Counted from the stretch's first letter, positions 8,125 to 15,790 are shown. The stretch: DNA of 16,506 bases from an uncultured Vampirovibrio sp. (GCA_910584405.1 CAJUAL010000021.1:1-16506); one strand, 5' to 3'. Notes: a model not told the origin generated them from the sequence alone. Numbers and translations are program-made.

Positions 8125-9223
8125 AAGCCGCTCCTAAAATTATCATTGATATAATTGATGTTACAATCAAACCTTTATTCAAATCACCGTTGAAAAATTT
8201 TGTCTTAATAATAAAACCTTCACAAATTATTGAAGCAATAAAAGGGTAAATAATATTACCTCCGATAAAATCACCCAAAAATGCACAAATAACAGGTACA
8301 GCCAAAATATAAAATACAGGTTTTACTCTATAAGCATCCGCCTCTTCACAATTATAATTCAAAACGAGATTTGTTTTTTGACAAAGGAAAGCAAACGCAA
8401 ATAAAATCACAGCATAAATATTCCCCAGAAGTGCCCAAATAATATAATTTATCAACCCTAAAAGCACAATTCCCGAAAATCCGACACGCTTATACGGAAA
8501 CATAACAATCAAATACCCTGCCAAAAATGCAACTAAAACAGCAAGCTGAAACGCTATTCCCCCAAGTGTCGGGTGAATATTTTTTGATAAAATAAACATC
8601 GTCCCAATCGGGATAAATAAATTATCTGCACCTTTTAAGCTGACACTTTCAAATATCGTCATAATTATTGCAATCAAAAGAGCAACTAAAACAGTTTCCA
8701 ATCTTCCGACAGAAGTTGTCAAAAGCAAAATTAAATGTGTTATTAAAAAAGAAGTTAAGAAAAATGTAAAAGAACCCTCAAATGTTTTTTTACTCCCGAC
8801 TTCCACTATATATTCATTCATTCCGTAACTTTTTCCAACCAAAGCTGCAACAGCATCAGATACCCCGAGAATTAAAATCGAAATAACATAAAACCAGGGC
8901 TGATTTAAAATTTGTGAGTATAAAAAGCAAATATAAATAGCTATCGGGTGATAAATTGCTCCGTCAGATTTCCTTTCAACATCATGAACAGATTGGAGAA
9001 ATCCGAACTTTTTAGTAAAAAACATTATTCCGCCAAATACCACAGCTAATAATAAAACCGTCCAATGTGATTTGAATATAAACGGGAAAAATATTGTAAC
9101 AAATGCCCCCGCAAAATGAACAAATTTTCTTGTAACTTCAGTTGGCGCACCAAATTTTCGCCACACTTCCGCAATAATAAATATCGCCAAAAATATTACT
9201 GAAACAATCATAATATTAAGCAT
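8108..9223 (-). CDS. Phytol/dolichol kinase-like CTP-dependent membrane kinase with C-terminal extension
   Basis: Polytopic membrane protein, 371 aa. Residues about 1-240 match the VTE5/SEC59 and phosphatidate cytidylyltransferase superfamily: RKFVHF (32-37), ERKSDGAIYHP (83-93), SDAVAALVGKSYG (122-134), GSKKTFEGS (143-151) and ESVSLKGADNLFIP (192-205). Known members phosphorylate phytol, geranylgeraniol or dolichol with CTP. The last 130 residues add four or so further membrane segments not needed in the roughly 200-300 aa family members; I do not recognise that part, though DUF92-type (VTE6) membrane domains are sometimes partners of VTE5. ATG 9223 has GAGG upstream and overlaps the previous gene by 8 nt. 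The prenyltransferase in the same operon makes an isoprenoid alcohol substrate plausible. Confidence 0.8.
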   Translation of the reverse strand: MLNIMIVSVIFLAIFIIAEVWRKFGAPTEVTRKFVHFAGAFVTIFFPFIFKSHWTVLLLAVVFGGIMFFTKKFGFLQSVHDVERKSDGAIYHPIAIYICFLYSQILNQPWFYVISILILGVSDAVAALVGKSYGMNEYIVEVGSKKTFEGSFTFFLTSFLITHLILLLTTSVGRLETVLVALLIAIIMTIFESVSLKGADNLFIPIGTMFILSKNIHPTLGGIAFQLAVLVAFLAGYLIVMFPYKRVGFSGIVLLGLINYIIWALLGNIYAVILFAFAFLCQKTNLVLNYNCEEADAYRVKPVFYILAVPVICAFLGDFIGGNIIYPFIASIICEGFIIKTKFFNGDLNKGLIVTSIISMIILGAAYVFIR

Positions 9224-10313
9224 TTTTTATAACCTCATCTACAATAAAATCTTTATAGAAAAATGCTCGGTCTTTTAGATATAATTCTTGCGACAACTCT
9301 TTTTTGTATTCAAAATTTTCAGGTAAAATCTCCGAAACCCGCCTATCTACCATCATATTCCAATAGCAAAATCTTGCCCCGTTATTTGAAACAGCTAACA
9401 ATTGAGCAGAAATTTCCTTAAACAAATCCATATCCATATATTCAAAAATATCAGACAGATTAAACCCGTCAAACTTCATGCCGGAAGCCTTTGCCACTTC
9501 ATTAATTGTACCTGTTTTAATCTCCAGCGCATCTATATTTTGTTTTATTATATTGAAATTTTCTTCTTTAGCAAAATGTGGAAGCGCGTAATCAAAGTTA
9601 TTTAATAAAATATAATTTACATAAGGATTATTCCAGGTCGGAACATCTCTAAGCGCTTTATCCGCACGTTCTTTTATATTTTTTGAAATCATTGCAGTAT
9701 CAACATATTTAAAAAATTCTTTATCCCTGCCTAAACGCCCCATAACAAACTTGTTAAAGAAAACTTTAAATAATGCCTTGAATCTCCAATTATTCCATGT
9801 TTTGTCATAAAAAAGCTTCTGTGCCTGAACAGATTTTGGAAGAAAAAGTTCTGTCAAATTCTTTTGATTATGAACAAGCGGCATAATTTTATTTGCAAAA
9901 AGTTGGAAATAATGTTCAAACTTTCCTTGATGAATAATCCCATTTTCAATTATTTCAGGGTTATGTTCAAAAAAATACCTGCTTTGCAAACTCAAATTTT
10001 CTTCAATAGATTTATAAATTTCAAGCCGATTATCAGAGGTTTTAAACCCTAATAGTTTTAAAAAAGTATCATAATCTAAAAATTTTATAGCGTATTTTTT
10101 CAGTTCGCAACAAGCAATTTGCGGAACACTCAAATCAACCGCATAAACAATTTCGGGATTTTTAACCAATAATGATAAAGAATTATCACCCGCTGAGGCA
10201 ATAGAAATATACTTCCTGCCGCAAAAACTCTCAAGCAAAAGCTCAGGATCTTCCCAACAATTTGCATATCTTATTTTATCGAATTTTGCTCTTTTTTCAA
10301 TTCCTTTACTCAT
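9216..10313 (-). CDS. BtaA-like DUF3419 S-adenosylmethionine 3-amino-3-carboxypropyl transferase
   Basis: Related to BtaA, which moves the aminocarboxypropyl group of S-adenosylmethionine onto diacylglycerol in betaine-lipid synthesis. Visible blocks (numbered from ATG 10313): YANCWEDP (16-23), SIASAGDNSL (37-46, the SAM-binding loop), AVDLSVPQ (58-65), GFNLSDIFEYM (283-293) and ARFCYWN (313-319). 365 aa, a little short of many BtaA proteins. No methyltransferase of BtaB type lies in the operon, so a trimethylated betaine head group is not predicted from this locus. An upstream in-frame TTG at 10319 is possible, but ATG 10313 has a better-placed AAGGG and overlaps the dikinase stop as ATGAGTAA. 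Acceptor may be diacylglycerol or another lipid alcohol. Confidence 0.8.
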   Translation of the reverse strand: MSKGIEKRAKFDKIRYANCWEDPELLLESFCGRKYISIASAGDNSLSLLVKNPEIVYAVDLSVPQIACCELKKYAIKFLDYDTFLKLLGFKTSDNRLEIYKSIEENLSLQSRYFFEHNPEIIENGIIHQGKFEHYFQLFANKIMPLVHNQKNLTELFLPKSVQAQKLFYDKTWNNWRFKALFKVFFNKFVMGRLGRDKEFFKYVDTAMISKNIKERADKALRDVPTWNNPYVNYILLNNFDYALPHFAKEENFNIIKQNIDALEIKTGTINEVAKASGMKFDGFNLSDIFEYMDMDLFKEISAQLLAVSNNGARFCYWNMMVDRRVSEILPENFEYKKELSQELYLKDRAFFYKDFIVDEVIKNA

Positions 10314-12681
10314 TATCAATTACCCTTATCGTTCCTGTGGAACCGTTCATTTCTACTTCATCACCGTCTTTTAGAGTTGAAAGCAAATTATTTACCCCAA
10401 CGATTGCAGGAATACCCATTTCTCTTGCCACAATTGCACTATGGGATAATATACTTCCGCGCTCAACCAAAATTCCTTTACTAATCGGGAACAACGGAAC
10501 CCACCCGGGATCTGTGCGCTCAGCAACCATTATACAGCCTTCTAATCCTGAAGATTCTGCAACAGAATGAACTATTTTAACCTTTGCCCTGACAATCCCT
10601 GCGCAAGCACCTATTCCTGACAAATCACCTTCTACAGGATTAGTGTCGGAAATTTTTGCGGCAAATTGATTTGCCCTATATACAGTCCCGAATGTTGAAA
10701 ATCTATCTGACGGATTCTTGTCTTCAAAAGTTTTAAATTCTTCTTTACGATTTTTAATTATAGTTTTTAAATCAATATCAACAGAGGTTCCGCGTACATA
10801 GTTAAAAATCTCTTCCTTTGTAAGATAGAAAACATCACGTTGAGTTTCGATAATATTTTCATAAGCAAAATTTTTACCTAATTCTAAAAATATTTCCCTT
10901 ACTAAACCGAATAATCTTGTACGCTCAAAACGCAAATTTTCTCTGTTTTTAACCCTCAAACGTGCATTTTTTAATATAAATCCAAAGAACGGATTTTTTA
11001 TTTTTTCTTTCACGGTTTTTTCAGCATTACGTCTGATTTCTTGCTCTCGCTCAGCTTCTTTTTCAAGGTCGATAATCCCCTGTTTTACGTATGAATTGAT
11101 AATAAACTGCAAAAGTGACGGATCTTGTTTATAAGTAATTGTTTCAAGTTTAAGTTCGCCAATACAGCGATTACCGAATTTCCTGATAAATTCTTTGATG
11201 TCATTATCAGCGTTTTCACCGTTACAGATTTTGTTTGAAATTTGTTTAATTCGTTTTATCGGTTCTGTTGAAATTATACCCGTTTCACCTGTTAACAAAT
11301 CGTTTTGCAAAGTACCGTTTTGGTCAACTTTTAATAATGATTTTTTCAAAAGTCCGTAAAAAATCATCGCATAAAAATCATTAACCAAAGGAGCCTGCCA
11401 TTTTTTCATTAGTTTTGACTCTAATTCAAAATAAATTTCAACAAGTTCGTTTGCGCTTTTACCCCTCAGTTGCCCGTCTTCATAAGGAGAAAGGGTTGCA
11501 TCAATGTGTTTATAGAACTTTTCAATATCTTTTGGAAGCCTAAACAGGTTAACTATCAAGGATTTAACAAGGTTTGCAAGACGCAAATATTCATTTTTGC
11601 GGCTTGGTTTTACTTTCGGAATCTGGTTAAGTTTTTGTTTAACCCCCATCATTGATTCCATAAATCCGGCGTTAATTTCATACCCCGGCATTAAACGTAA
11701 AAGCCTGTACCAGTTGAGTAAATTATAATAAACCCGTCCGTCAATCAAACCAAGCATTTGGAAAATATCAGAATTTTCTTCAATCAATTCCTGTTCAACA
11801 CCCATAATAAGAAGGAATTGTTTGTAAACTTCCGTGTAAACATCTTTTATAAATGAAAACGTCAACGGTGTCGTAACCCCTGAATAACTTTCAATAATGT
11901 TTGAATTATCCCAAATAACTTCCTGTTGTGATTTATCTGCAATGTTTTCTAAAGTAGTAATCGGACGAGTCTGCAAAATATATAGTTTATCGCCTTCATA
12001 AGCCCATTCTATATCCTGCGGCTTTCCATAAATCTCAACTATCTCTTTAACCTTTCGCACAATTTCTTTTATTTGATTATCTGTTAAACAAGATTCTGAC
12101 GGATTTTCATTTTCAACTTGCGTTGTACCAAAGCCTTTATCTTTATCAAAAATAATTTTATAAGGTTTTTCTACAACATTTTTTGTAATCTTTTCACCAA
12201 TAACAGTAAATGTATCCGCGTTTAATTCACCTGAAACAAGTCCCTCACCAAGCCCAAAAACACTTGAAATTACAATCTCATTTCTTTTTCCAGTTATAGG
12301 ATTAGATGAAAACGCAACACCTGAAACCTCAGAATTTATCATTTGTTGAATGATTACACCAACTTTTATATCATCATTAGAAAGTCCGTTTTGCTCTCTA
12401 TAAAATCTCATCCTTTCAGAATTGGCACTATTTATAACATCTTGAATCCGAGCCTTTATATCTTGAGGTTTAACATACAAATAACTTTCCATTTGACCGG
12501 CAAAAGAATTACCGCTCCCGTCTTCTCCAACAGCCGATGAGCGAACAGCATATAATTTATCTTCTTCAAACTCAAAATCATCATCAACGGAATTTACAAC
12601 ACACCATTTTGGAACATTTATCCCGTTTTTTGTTAAAATATCAAGATTATAAGCTTTTCCGCCAACTGTTTTTTCGTCCAT
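10306..12681 (-). CDS. PEP-synthase-related dikinase with rifampin-phosphotransferase-like layout
   Basis: 791 aa. N-terminal pyruvate-phosphate-dikinase ATP-grasp domain (about 5-245): GGKAYNL (7-13), YAVRSSAVGED (44-54), SFAGQMES (59-66), VSGVAFSSNPITG (119-131) and DIEWAYEGDKLYILQTRPIT (223-242). A middle helical region opens with VTTPLTFSF (269-277). The C-terminal swivelling domain has the phosphohistidine motif GSILSHSAIVAREMGIPAIV (742-761), His747 being the carrier. The PEP-binding TIM barrel of true PEP synthase is absent, so the layout matches rifampin phosphotransferase and kin, which use ATP to phosphorylate another acceptor through His. Its acceptor here is unknown; location straight after the prenyltransferase (0 nt gap) suggests a lipid or isoprenoid intermediate. 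GGAGG lies 4 nt before the ATG. Confidence 0.85.
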   Translation of the reverse strand: MDEKTVGGKAYNLDILTKNGINVPKWCVVNSVDDDFEFEEDKLYAVRSSAVGEDGSGNSFAGQMESYLYVKPQDIKARIQDVINSANSERMRFYREQNGLSNDDIKVGVIIQQMINSEVSGVAFSSNPITGKRNEIVISSVFGLGEGLVSGELNADTFTVIGEKITKNVVEKPYKIIFDKDKGFGTTQVENENPSESCLTDNQIKEIVRKVKEIVEIYGKPQDIEWAYEGDKLYILQTRPITTLENIADKSQQEVIWDNSNIIESYSGVTTPLTFSFIKDVYTEVYKQFLLIMGVEQELIEENSDIFQMLGLIDGRVYYNLLNWYRLLRLMPGYEINAGFMESMMGVKQKLNQIPKVKPSRKNEYLRLANLVKSLIVNLFRLPKDIEKFYKHIDATLSPYEDGQLRGKSANELVEIYFELESKLMKKWQAPLVNDFYAMIFYGLLKKSLLKVDQNGTLQNDLLTGETGIISTEPIKRIKQISNKICNGENADNDIKEFIRKFGNRCIGELKLETITYKQDPSLLQFIINSYVKQGIIDLEKEAEREQEIRRNAEKTVKEKIKNPFFGFILKNARLRVKNRENLRFERTRLFGLVREIFLELGKNFAYENIIETQRDVFYLTKEEIFNYVRGTSVDIDLKTIIKNRKEEFKTFEDKNPSDRFSTFGTVYRANQFAAKISDTNPVEGDLSGIGACAGIVRAKVKIVHSVAESSGLEGCIMVAERTDPGWVPLFPISKGILVERGSILSHSAIVAREMGIPAIVGVNNLLSTLKDGDEVEMNGSTGTIRVIDNE

Positions 12682-13641
12682 CTAACCTCCAAAACTTCTT
12701 ATAAGATGTACAATCATAGGAATACCTCCCAAAGATAAATACATTCCTAAAGTCCAAATACCTGCCATTGTTTCAAGTTTTGCCGAATATTTTTGCTCTC
12801 TGTTTTTAAGAAATTTGAAAGCCGGAAAAGCACAAATAATCAAGAATATTACCAAAAATAGAAATGTCATACTGCCAAATCCTGCATAAAAGCAAGCAAT
12901 ATTTGCAAAAATAAATGTTGTAAATAAAACACAAAGCCACGTAATAGTTGCACCCTTTTCACCCCAAAGATATGAATAAGTTTCCACCCCGACTTCCTCA
13001 GCTTCATGTGCTCTAATCTTTCTGCCAATTTCAATTACAACACCATTTAAAAAAGTTACAACTAAAAATATAATTAAGCCGTTAGGCATTGATATCCCGT
13101 TATTGTTCCAGTCAAGACCTGTAGTATAAAAATCAATTACAGGCATAATCATCATATGCGAGATTAAATATGCGATAGGATGCTTTCTTAACCAATCTCT
13201 GACAAAAAATTCTTTTGCCATAATAAACATATAAATTATGACTAAACCCCAAACCCATAGCATTTTGGGAATAAATACAGCATTTAAAATACATTGAAGC
13301 CCAATTATAATTATCGCAAGCCATTTCAATTCTTTAAATGATACCAAACCTCTTGGTACAGCACGATATGGGCGATACTTAGCATCATCTTCCGCATCTT
13401 TAAATTCATCAAAAATTCTTAGTAAAAAGAAATATCCAAATGAAGTCATCCCACCAATCAATAATGTCAAAAAAGAAAAACTTAGCTCTCCACGCAAGAA
13501 TTTCGAATAAGACATAGCAGAAAAGGCAAAAGTAAAAACCATTAACCCGTATGAAAACACAGGAAATCTTTCTTTCTGATAAATCCAAAACCGCTTAAAA
13601 ATACTTAAATCTTTTTCTTCCATTGCATAGAATCTTATCAC
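12682..13641 (-). CDS. UbiA-type membrane prenyltransferase with DEFKD motif
   Basis: First gene of the six-gene operon; 319 aa with about eight to nine membrane segments. UbiA enzymes attach a prenyl chain to an acceptor using two Asp-rich loops and Mg2+. The first loop reads RIFDEFKDAEDD (75-86), giving D78-x3-D82, followed by RPYRAVPRG (90-98). The second is EIGRKIRAHEAEE (204-216), then GVETYS (218-223). The usual Asn before the first Asp motif is replaced by Arg75, and the second loop is Glu-rich, so this is a divergent subgroup and its acceptor cannot be read from known members. The start is uncertain: GTG 13641 gives MIRFYAMEEK, while ATG 13623 gives a form 6 residues shorter; neither has a clear Shine-Dalgarno. 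Confidence 0.8.
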   Translation of the reverse strand: MIRFYAMEEKDLSIFKRFWIYQKERFPVFSYGLMVFTFAFSAMSYSKFLRGELSFSFLTLLIGGMTSFGYFFLLRIFDEFKDAEDDAKYRPYRAVPRGLVSFKELKWLAIIIIGLQCILNAVFIPKMLWVWGLVIIYMFIMAKEFFVRDWLRKHPIAYLISHMMIMPVIDFYTTGLDWNNNGISMPNGLIIFLVVTFLNGVVIEIGRKIRAHEAEEVGVETYSYLWGEKGATITWLCVLFTTFIFANIACFYAGFGSMTFLFLVIFLIICAFPAFKFLKNREQKYSAKLETMAGIWTLGMYLSLGGIPMIVHLIRSFGG

Positions 13642-13666
13642 TATAAAAAAAATTCTTCACCATGTA

Positions 13667-13696
13667 TTTATAGGAGATTTCACTTGAAATATTCAA
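13667..13696 (-). promoter_or_regulatory. Promoter of the six-gene lipid operon
   Basis: On the minus strand TTGAAT (13696-13691), an 18-nt spacer and TATAAA (13672-13667); start near 13660. A small palindrome TTGAAATATTCAA (13684-13696) overlaps the -35 and could be an operator. The upstream DUF262 gene ends only 5 nt before the -35 with no clear terminator, so some read-through into the operon is possible. Confidence 0.55.
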
Positions 13697-13700
13697 ATAT

Positions 13701-14792
13701 CTAATCAATAATTTTACGAATTTCTTCCTTCCATTTATTAATTCTGTAATTCAATGCAACTTTACTCATTTTTTTATAGTGAGGTTTAAAATTTGAATCA
13801 GAAATTATTAATTCCTCATATTTCGCTTTAATTTCCTGTTTATGACGGATAATTAAATCTAAATTAAAATCTGCAAATCCCAACATTTGAAGATTAAATA
13901 CCGGTTTTGATAATGTTTTATACATAATCTGTTTACTATTATTATAAGTTATACAATTTCTAAACGCCTGCTTGCCAAATACTTGAATATTCGCATCAAT
14001 AGATTTTTTGAAAGTATTTATTAAATGTTTTGTTTTATTTTTAAACATCTCATCTGATAAATTATCTAACTCAAGATTTTTACTCATATGTTTTTCTAAA
14101 AACTTATTCATATTTCCGTTATATTCAATTAAATCTTGATACAAAGCCATAAATCCAAGAACAAATTCTTCTTTAATCATTCTATCTGCTTCTGATTTTT
14201 TAAATAAATTATTAAAAGGCTCATATTTGCTTAATTCAACAATCATATCATTATATCTACCATTAAAAACACAATTCCTTATTTCTTGTTTGTTTAAACG
14301 AATACCACCTGTATTATATTTCTCAAATATTTCCAAAATAATTTCTTTATTATCTACATTTAAAATCTGGATTATTGGAATTTTATAATTATCAAACCTG
14401 AATTTTAATTCTTTTGGCATAGAAAAATAATCAAAACCATTTAAATAATTATTTTTTAAATCAACTAACGAAAATTCATTATCATAAAACTTTTTTATAG
14501 TCATCAAACGTTGCTGTCCGTCAATAACAACTTCTTTACCTGTATCAATATCCAAATAAGTATATATAGCCGGAATTGTTAAACCTTTTAAAATAGTATC
14601 TATCAAATTACTTTTTTGGCTTTTACCCCATACATAATGTCGTTGAAAAAAAGGGTGAATCTCAAATCTTTCATAATCATTTATAAAACTACCAATTCTT
14701 TCTTGATAAGATTCCGTTTTAATATCATAATTTTTTAAATCTAGTTTTGTCTTAATAACAGCATTTTCAGAATTTAATATTATCTTTTCCAT
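13701..14792 (-). CDS. Stand-alone DUF262 (GmrSD-N / ParB-like fold) protein
   Basis: 363 aa from ATG 14792, chosen because AAAGGAG sits 7 nt upstream; a longer start at 14852 would run through a palindrome and has no ribosome site. DUF262 motifs are clear: FFQRHYVWGKSQKSNLID (48-65), VVIDGQQRLMTI (88-99), the conserved ParB/Srx-type catalytic-like DGQQR block, and FEKYNTGGIRLNKQEIRNC (156-174). The C-terminal half (about 190-363) is helical and charged, with no recognisable DUF1524 HNH nuclease motif, so this is not a complete GmrSD-type restriction enzyme. DUF262 proteins occur in anti-phage systems and in poorly understood single genes. Neighbouring gene debris and repeats suggest recent arrival. 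Function unknown. Confidence 0.8.
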   Translation of the reverse strand: MEKIILNSENAVIKTKLDLKNYDIKTESYQERIGSFINDYERFEIHPFFQRHYVWGKSQKSNLIDTILKGLTIPAIYTYLDIDTGKEVVIDGQQRLMTIKKFYDNEFSLVDLKNNYLNGFDYFSMPKELKFRFDNYKIPIIQILNVDNKEIILEIFEKYNTGGIRLNKQEIRNCVFNGRYNDMIVELSKYEPFNNLFKKSEADRMIKEEFVLGFMALYQDLIEYNGNMNKFLEKHMSKNLELDNLSDEMFKNKTKHLINTFKKSIDANIQVFGKQAFRNCITYNNSKQIMYKTLSKPVFNLQMLGFADFNLDLIIRHKQEIKAKYEELIISDSNFKPHYKKMSKVALNYRINKWKEEIRKIID

Positions 14793-14832
14793 ACAAGTTC
14801 TCCTTTGTAAAAAAATAATATCATAAAAATGA

Positions 14833-15057
14833 AATAAAAGTTGGGCGCCCAATATTTTATTAAACCTTCAAAAAGAAAAATTTGATCAATGGCATAACAT
14901 GTATGCCAGATCTCACAAAGTAACAGTTGAAGAAGCAATTGCAGATTCAGAAAGAGATCAAGTTGCAAACAGGCTTGAACGAGAAAGAGGGCGTAAATAT
15001 CCATATTGTAATTGTTCAATACTTATGCACGATTTATTGCCTGATTATAAAAAATAA
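14833..15057 (+). pseudogene. Plus-strand gene fragment, 5' end missing
   Basis: An open frame of 74 codons with protein-like composition (acidic/basic alternation, low Ile/Phe bias) ends at TAA 15055-15057. From the first ATG (14899) it gives 52 aa starting MYARSHKVTVEEAIADSERD and ending with YPYCNCSILMHDLLPDYKK. Coding-like sequence continues upstream of that ATG (KEKFDQWHN) to a stop at 14830, without any start codon or ribosome site, so it looks like the 3' remnant of a gene cut off where the DUF262 region begins. I do not recognise the family. It could instead be a genuine small protein with an unrecognised start. The long antisense frame here is rejected. Confidence 0.45.
14841..14852. 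promoter_or_regulatory. Perfect 12-bp palindrome upstream of the DUF262 gene
   Basis: TTGGGCGCCCAA is a perfect GC-cored palindrome in AT-rich surroundings, 49 nt upstream of the DUF262 start codon. A transcription-factor operator or a restriction/methylation target is possible; neither is shown by the sequence. Confidence 0.3.
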
Positions 15058-15063
15058 CAAGTT

Positions 15064-15339
15064 TTATAATAACGGATGAGAAATATAAAGAACAAAATAA
15101 ATAATAAATATAAAAATACATATTGATTTTATAAAAATATTAGTTCTTATAAAAACCGGCAGCCACATACTTATTAAAGTTAGTATTGATAAAATTCTAA
15201 AAAATACAGTATCATTAATCCTAAAATACTCTGTATCAGATAATATTGACACAATAATCATTGTGAAAAATAGTGCAAATATTATGTTTATTATTTTATA
15301 AATTATGTTCATATTTAAATTATAAAATATAGCTAGCAT
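15064..15339 (-). CDS. Small hydrophobic protein, putative three-helix membrane protein
   Basis: 91 aa from ATG 15339, or 82 aa from the second ATG at 15312. Three hydrophobic stretches (about 13-32, 46-62 and 68-86) separated by short polar links with Lys/Arg/Asp suggest an integral membrane protein. Neither start has a good Shine-Dalgarno, and AT-rich DNA readily gives hydrophobic frames, so it may be spurious; the uninterrupted length in a TAA-rich context is the main support. A TTGACT-like box upstream on the minus strand (about 15379) could be a -35. No family recognised. Confidence 0.35.
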   Translation of the reverse strand: MLAIFYNLNMNIIYKIINIIFALFFTMIIVSILSDTEYFRINDTVFFRILSILTLISMWLPVFIRTNIFIKSICIFIFIIYFVLYISHPLL

Positions 15340-15559
15340 AATTTCTTAATAATATTTCCGCTTTCAGATTTTCAAAGTCAAATTATACTCCTTTTTAATT
15401 GTAATGGTATTATATTTCAAAAAGGACTCTTTTTATTTGCCGAAAGAAAAAGGGTAAATATAAAGAGCAAATATAAGAGAAAAGCTGACTATCTGTGATA
15501 TAGTAAACTCTCTTTATTTGGCGGAAGCCCGCGTGGTGCGGGAAATTTTGCATTAAAAA
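15340..15559. other. Intergenic stretch with an imperfect direct repeat
   Basis: No convincing gene. A 21-nt segment at 15426-15446 (ACTCTTTTTATTTGCCGAAAG) recurs at 15507-15527 with three mismatches. Directly after the second copy CCCGC (15528-15532) and GCGGG (15538-15542) form a hairpin with a 5-nt loop. A minus-strand frame through here is explained by the repeat and is not kept. Confidence 0.5.
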
Positions 15560-15577
15560 AGAGCGCAAACGCGCTCT
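15555..15577 (-). terminator. Terminator downstream of the displaced tmRNA end
   Basis: On the minus strand AGAGCGC (15577-15571), GTTT loop, GCGCTCT (15566-15560), then a run of T. It lies just past the second copy of the tmRNA 3' end and is probably the original ssrA terminator before the 200-bp insertion. Confidence 0.7.
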
Positions 15578-15591
15578 ATACTTATTAATGG

Positions 15592-15607
15592 TGGAGACGG
15601 TGGGAGT
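15592..15607 (-). repeat. Distal copy of the tmRNA 3' end, with encoded CCA
   Basis: TGGAGACGGTGGGAGT (plus strand), identical to 15792-15807. On the minus strand this copy continues into CCA (15591-15589), so it reads as a complete tRNA-like 3' terminus ending CUCCACCA, unlike the copy in the functional gene. Confidence 0.8.
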
Positions 15608-15640
15608 ATCTTGGTCGCTCGCGTGTAACGGCAATTCCGC

Positions 15641-15672
15641 GATTTGTAGCGGGTTTTCAACCCTTACAAATC
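15641..15672. repeat. Inverted repeat inside the 200-bp segment
   Basis: GATTTGTA (15641-15648) pairs with TACAAATC (15665-15672), and GGGTT (15651-15655) with AACCC (15659-15663) around a 3-nt loop. A stable long hairpin with no T-tract. Confidence 0.6.
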
Positions 15673-15699
15673 CGCTCCAGCCTCAGCTCGCTCCCGCTC

Positions 15700-15734
15700 G
15701 AACCCAATGACAAGGCTCTGCCTTGTGTGGGTTC
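15700..15734. repeat. Two-step hairpin inside the 200-bp segment
   Basis: GAACCCA (15700-15706) pairs with TGGGTTC (15728-15734), and ACAAGGC (15710-15716) with GCCTTGT (15720-15726) around TCT. Fourteen base pairs with a 3-nt by 1-nt internal loop; no T-tract, so not an ordinary terminator. Confidence 0.6.
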
Positions 15735-15752
15735 TTAACTTCACAACTATAG

Positions 15753-15790
15753 TAATAAAAAAGGACTACCTAAGTAGTCCTTTTTTATTA
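15753..15790. terminator. Terminator of tmRNA, perfect 17-bp palindrome
   Basis: TAATAAAAAAGGACTAC (15753-15769), 4-nt loop, GTAGTCCTTTTTTATTA (15774-15790). It begins 2 nt past the tmRNA 3' end and is bidirectional, with T-runs on both strands. Confidence 0.85.

Noticed and set aside
10262..10570. Plus-strand frame of about 100 codons over the dikinase/BtaA-like junction
   Set aside because: Antisense to two strongly supported genes.
14793..14852. Twenty-residue longer N-terminus for the DUF262 protein
   Set aside because: No ribosome site before that ATG, it overlaps a perfect palindrome, and ATG 14792 has AAAGGAG at ideal distance.
14780..15019. Minus-strand leucine-rich frame
   Set aside because: Antisense of the better plus-strand fragment and overlaps the DUF262 start.
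15410..15634. Minus-strand frame of 74 codons
   Set aside because: Runs through the tmRNA-end repeat, a terminator and a direct repeat; the repeated FRQIKRV only reflects the DNA repeat.
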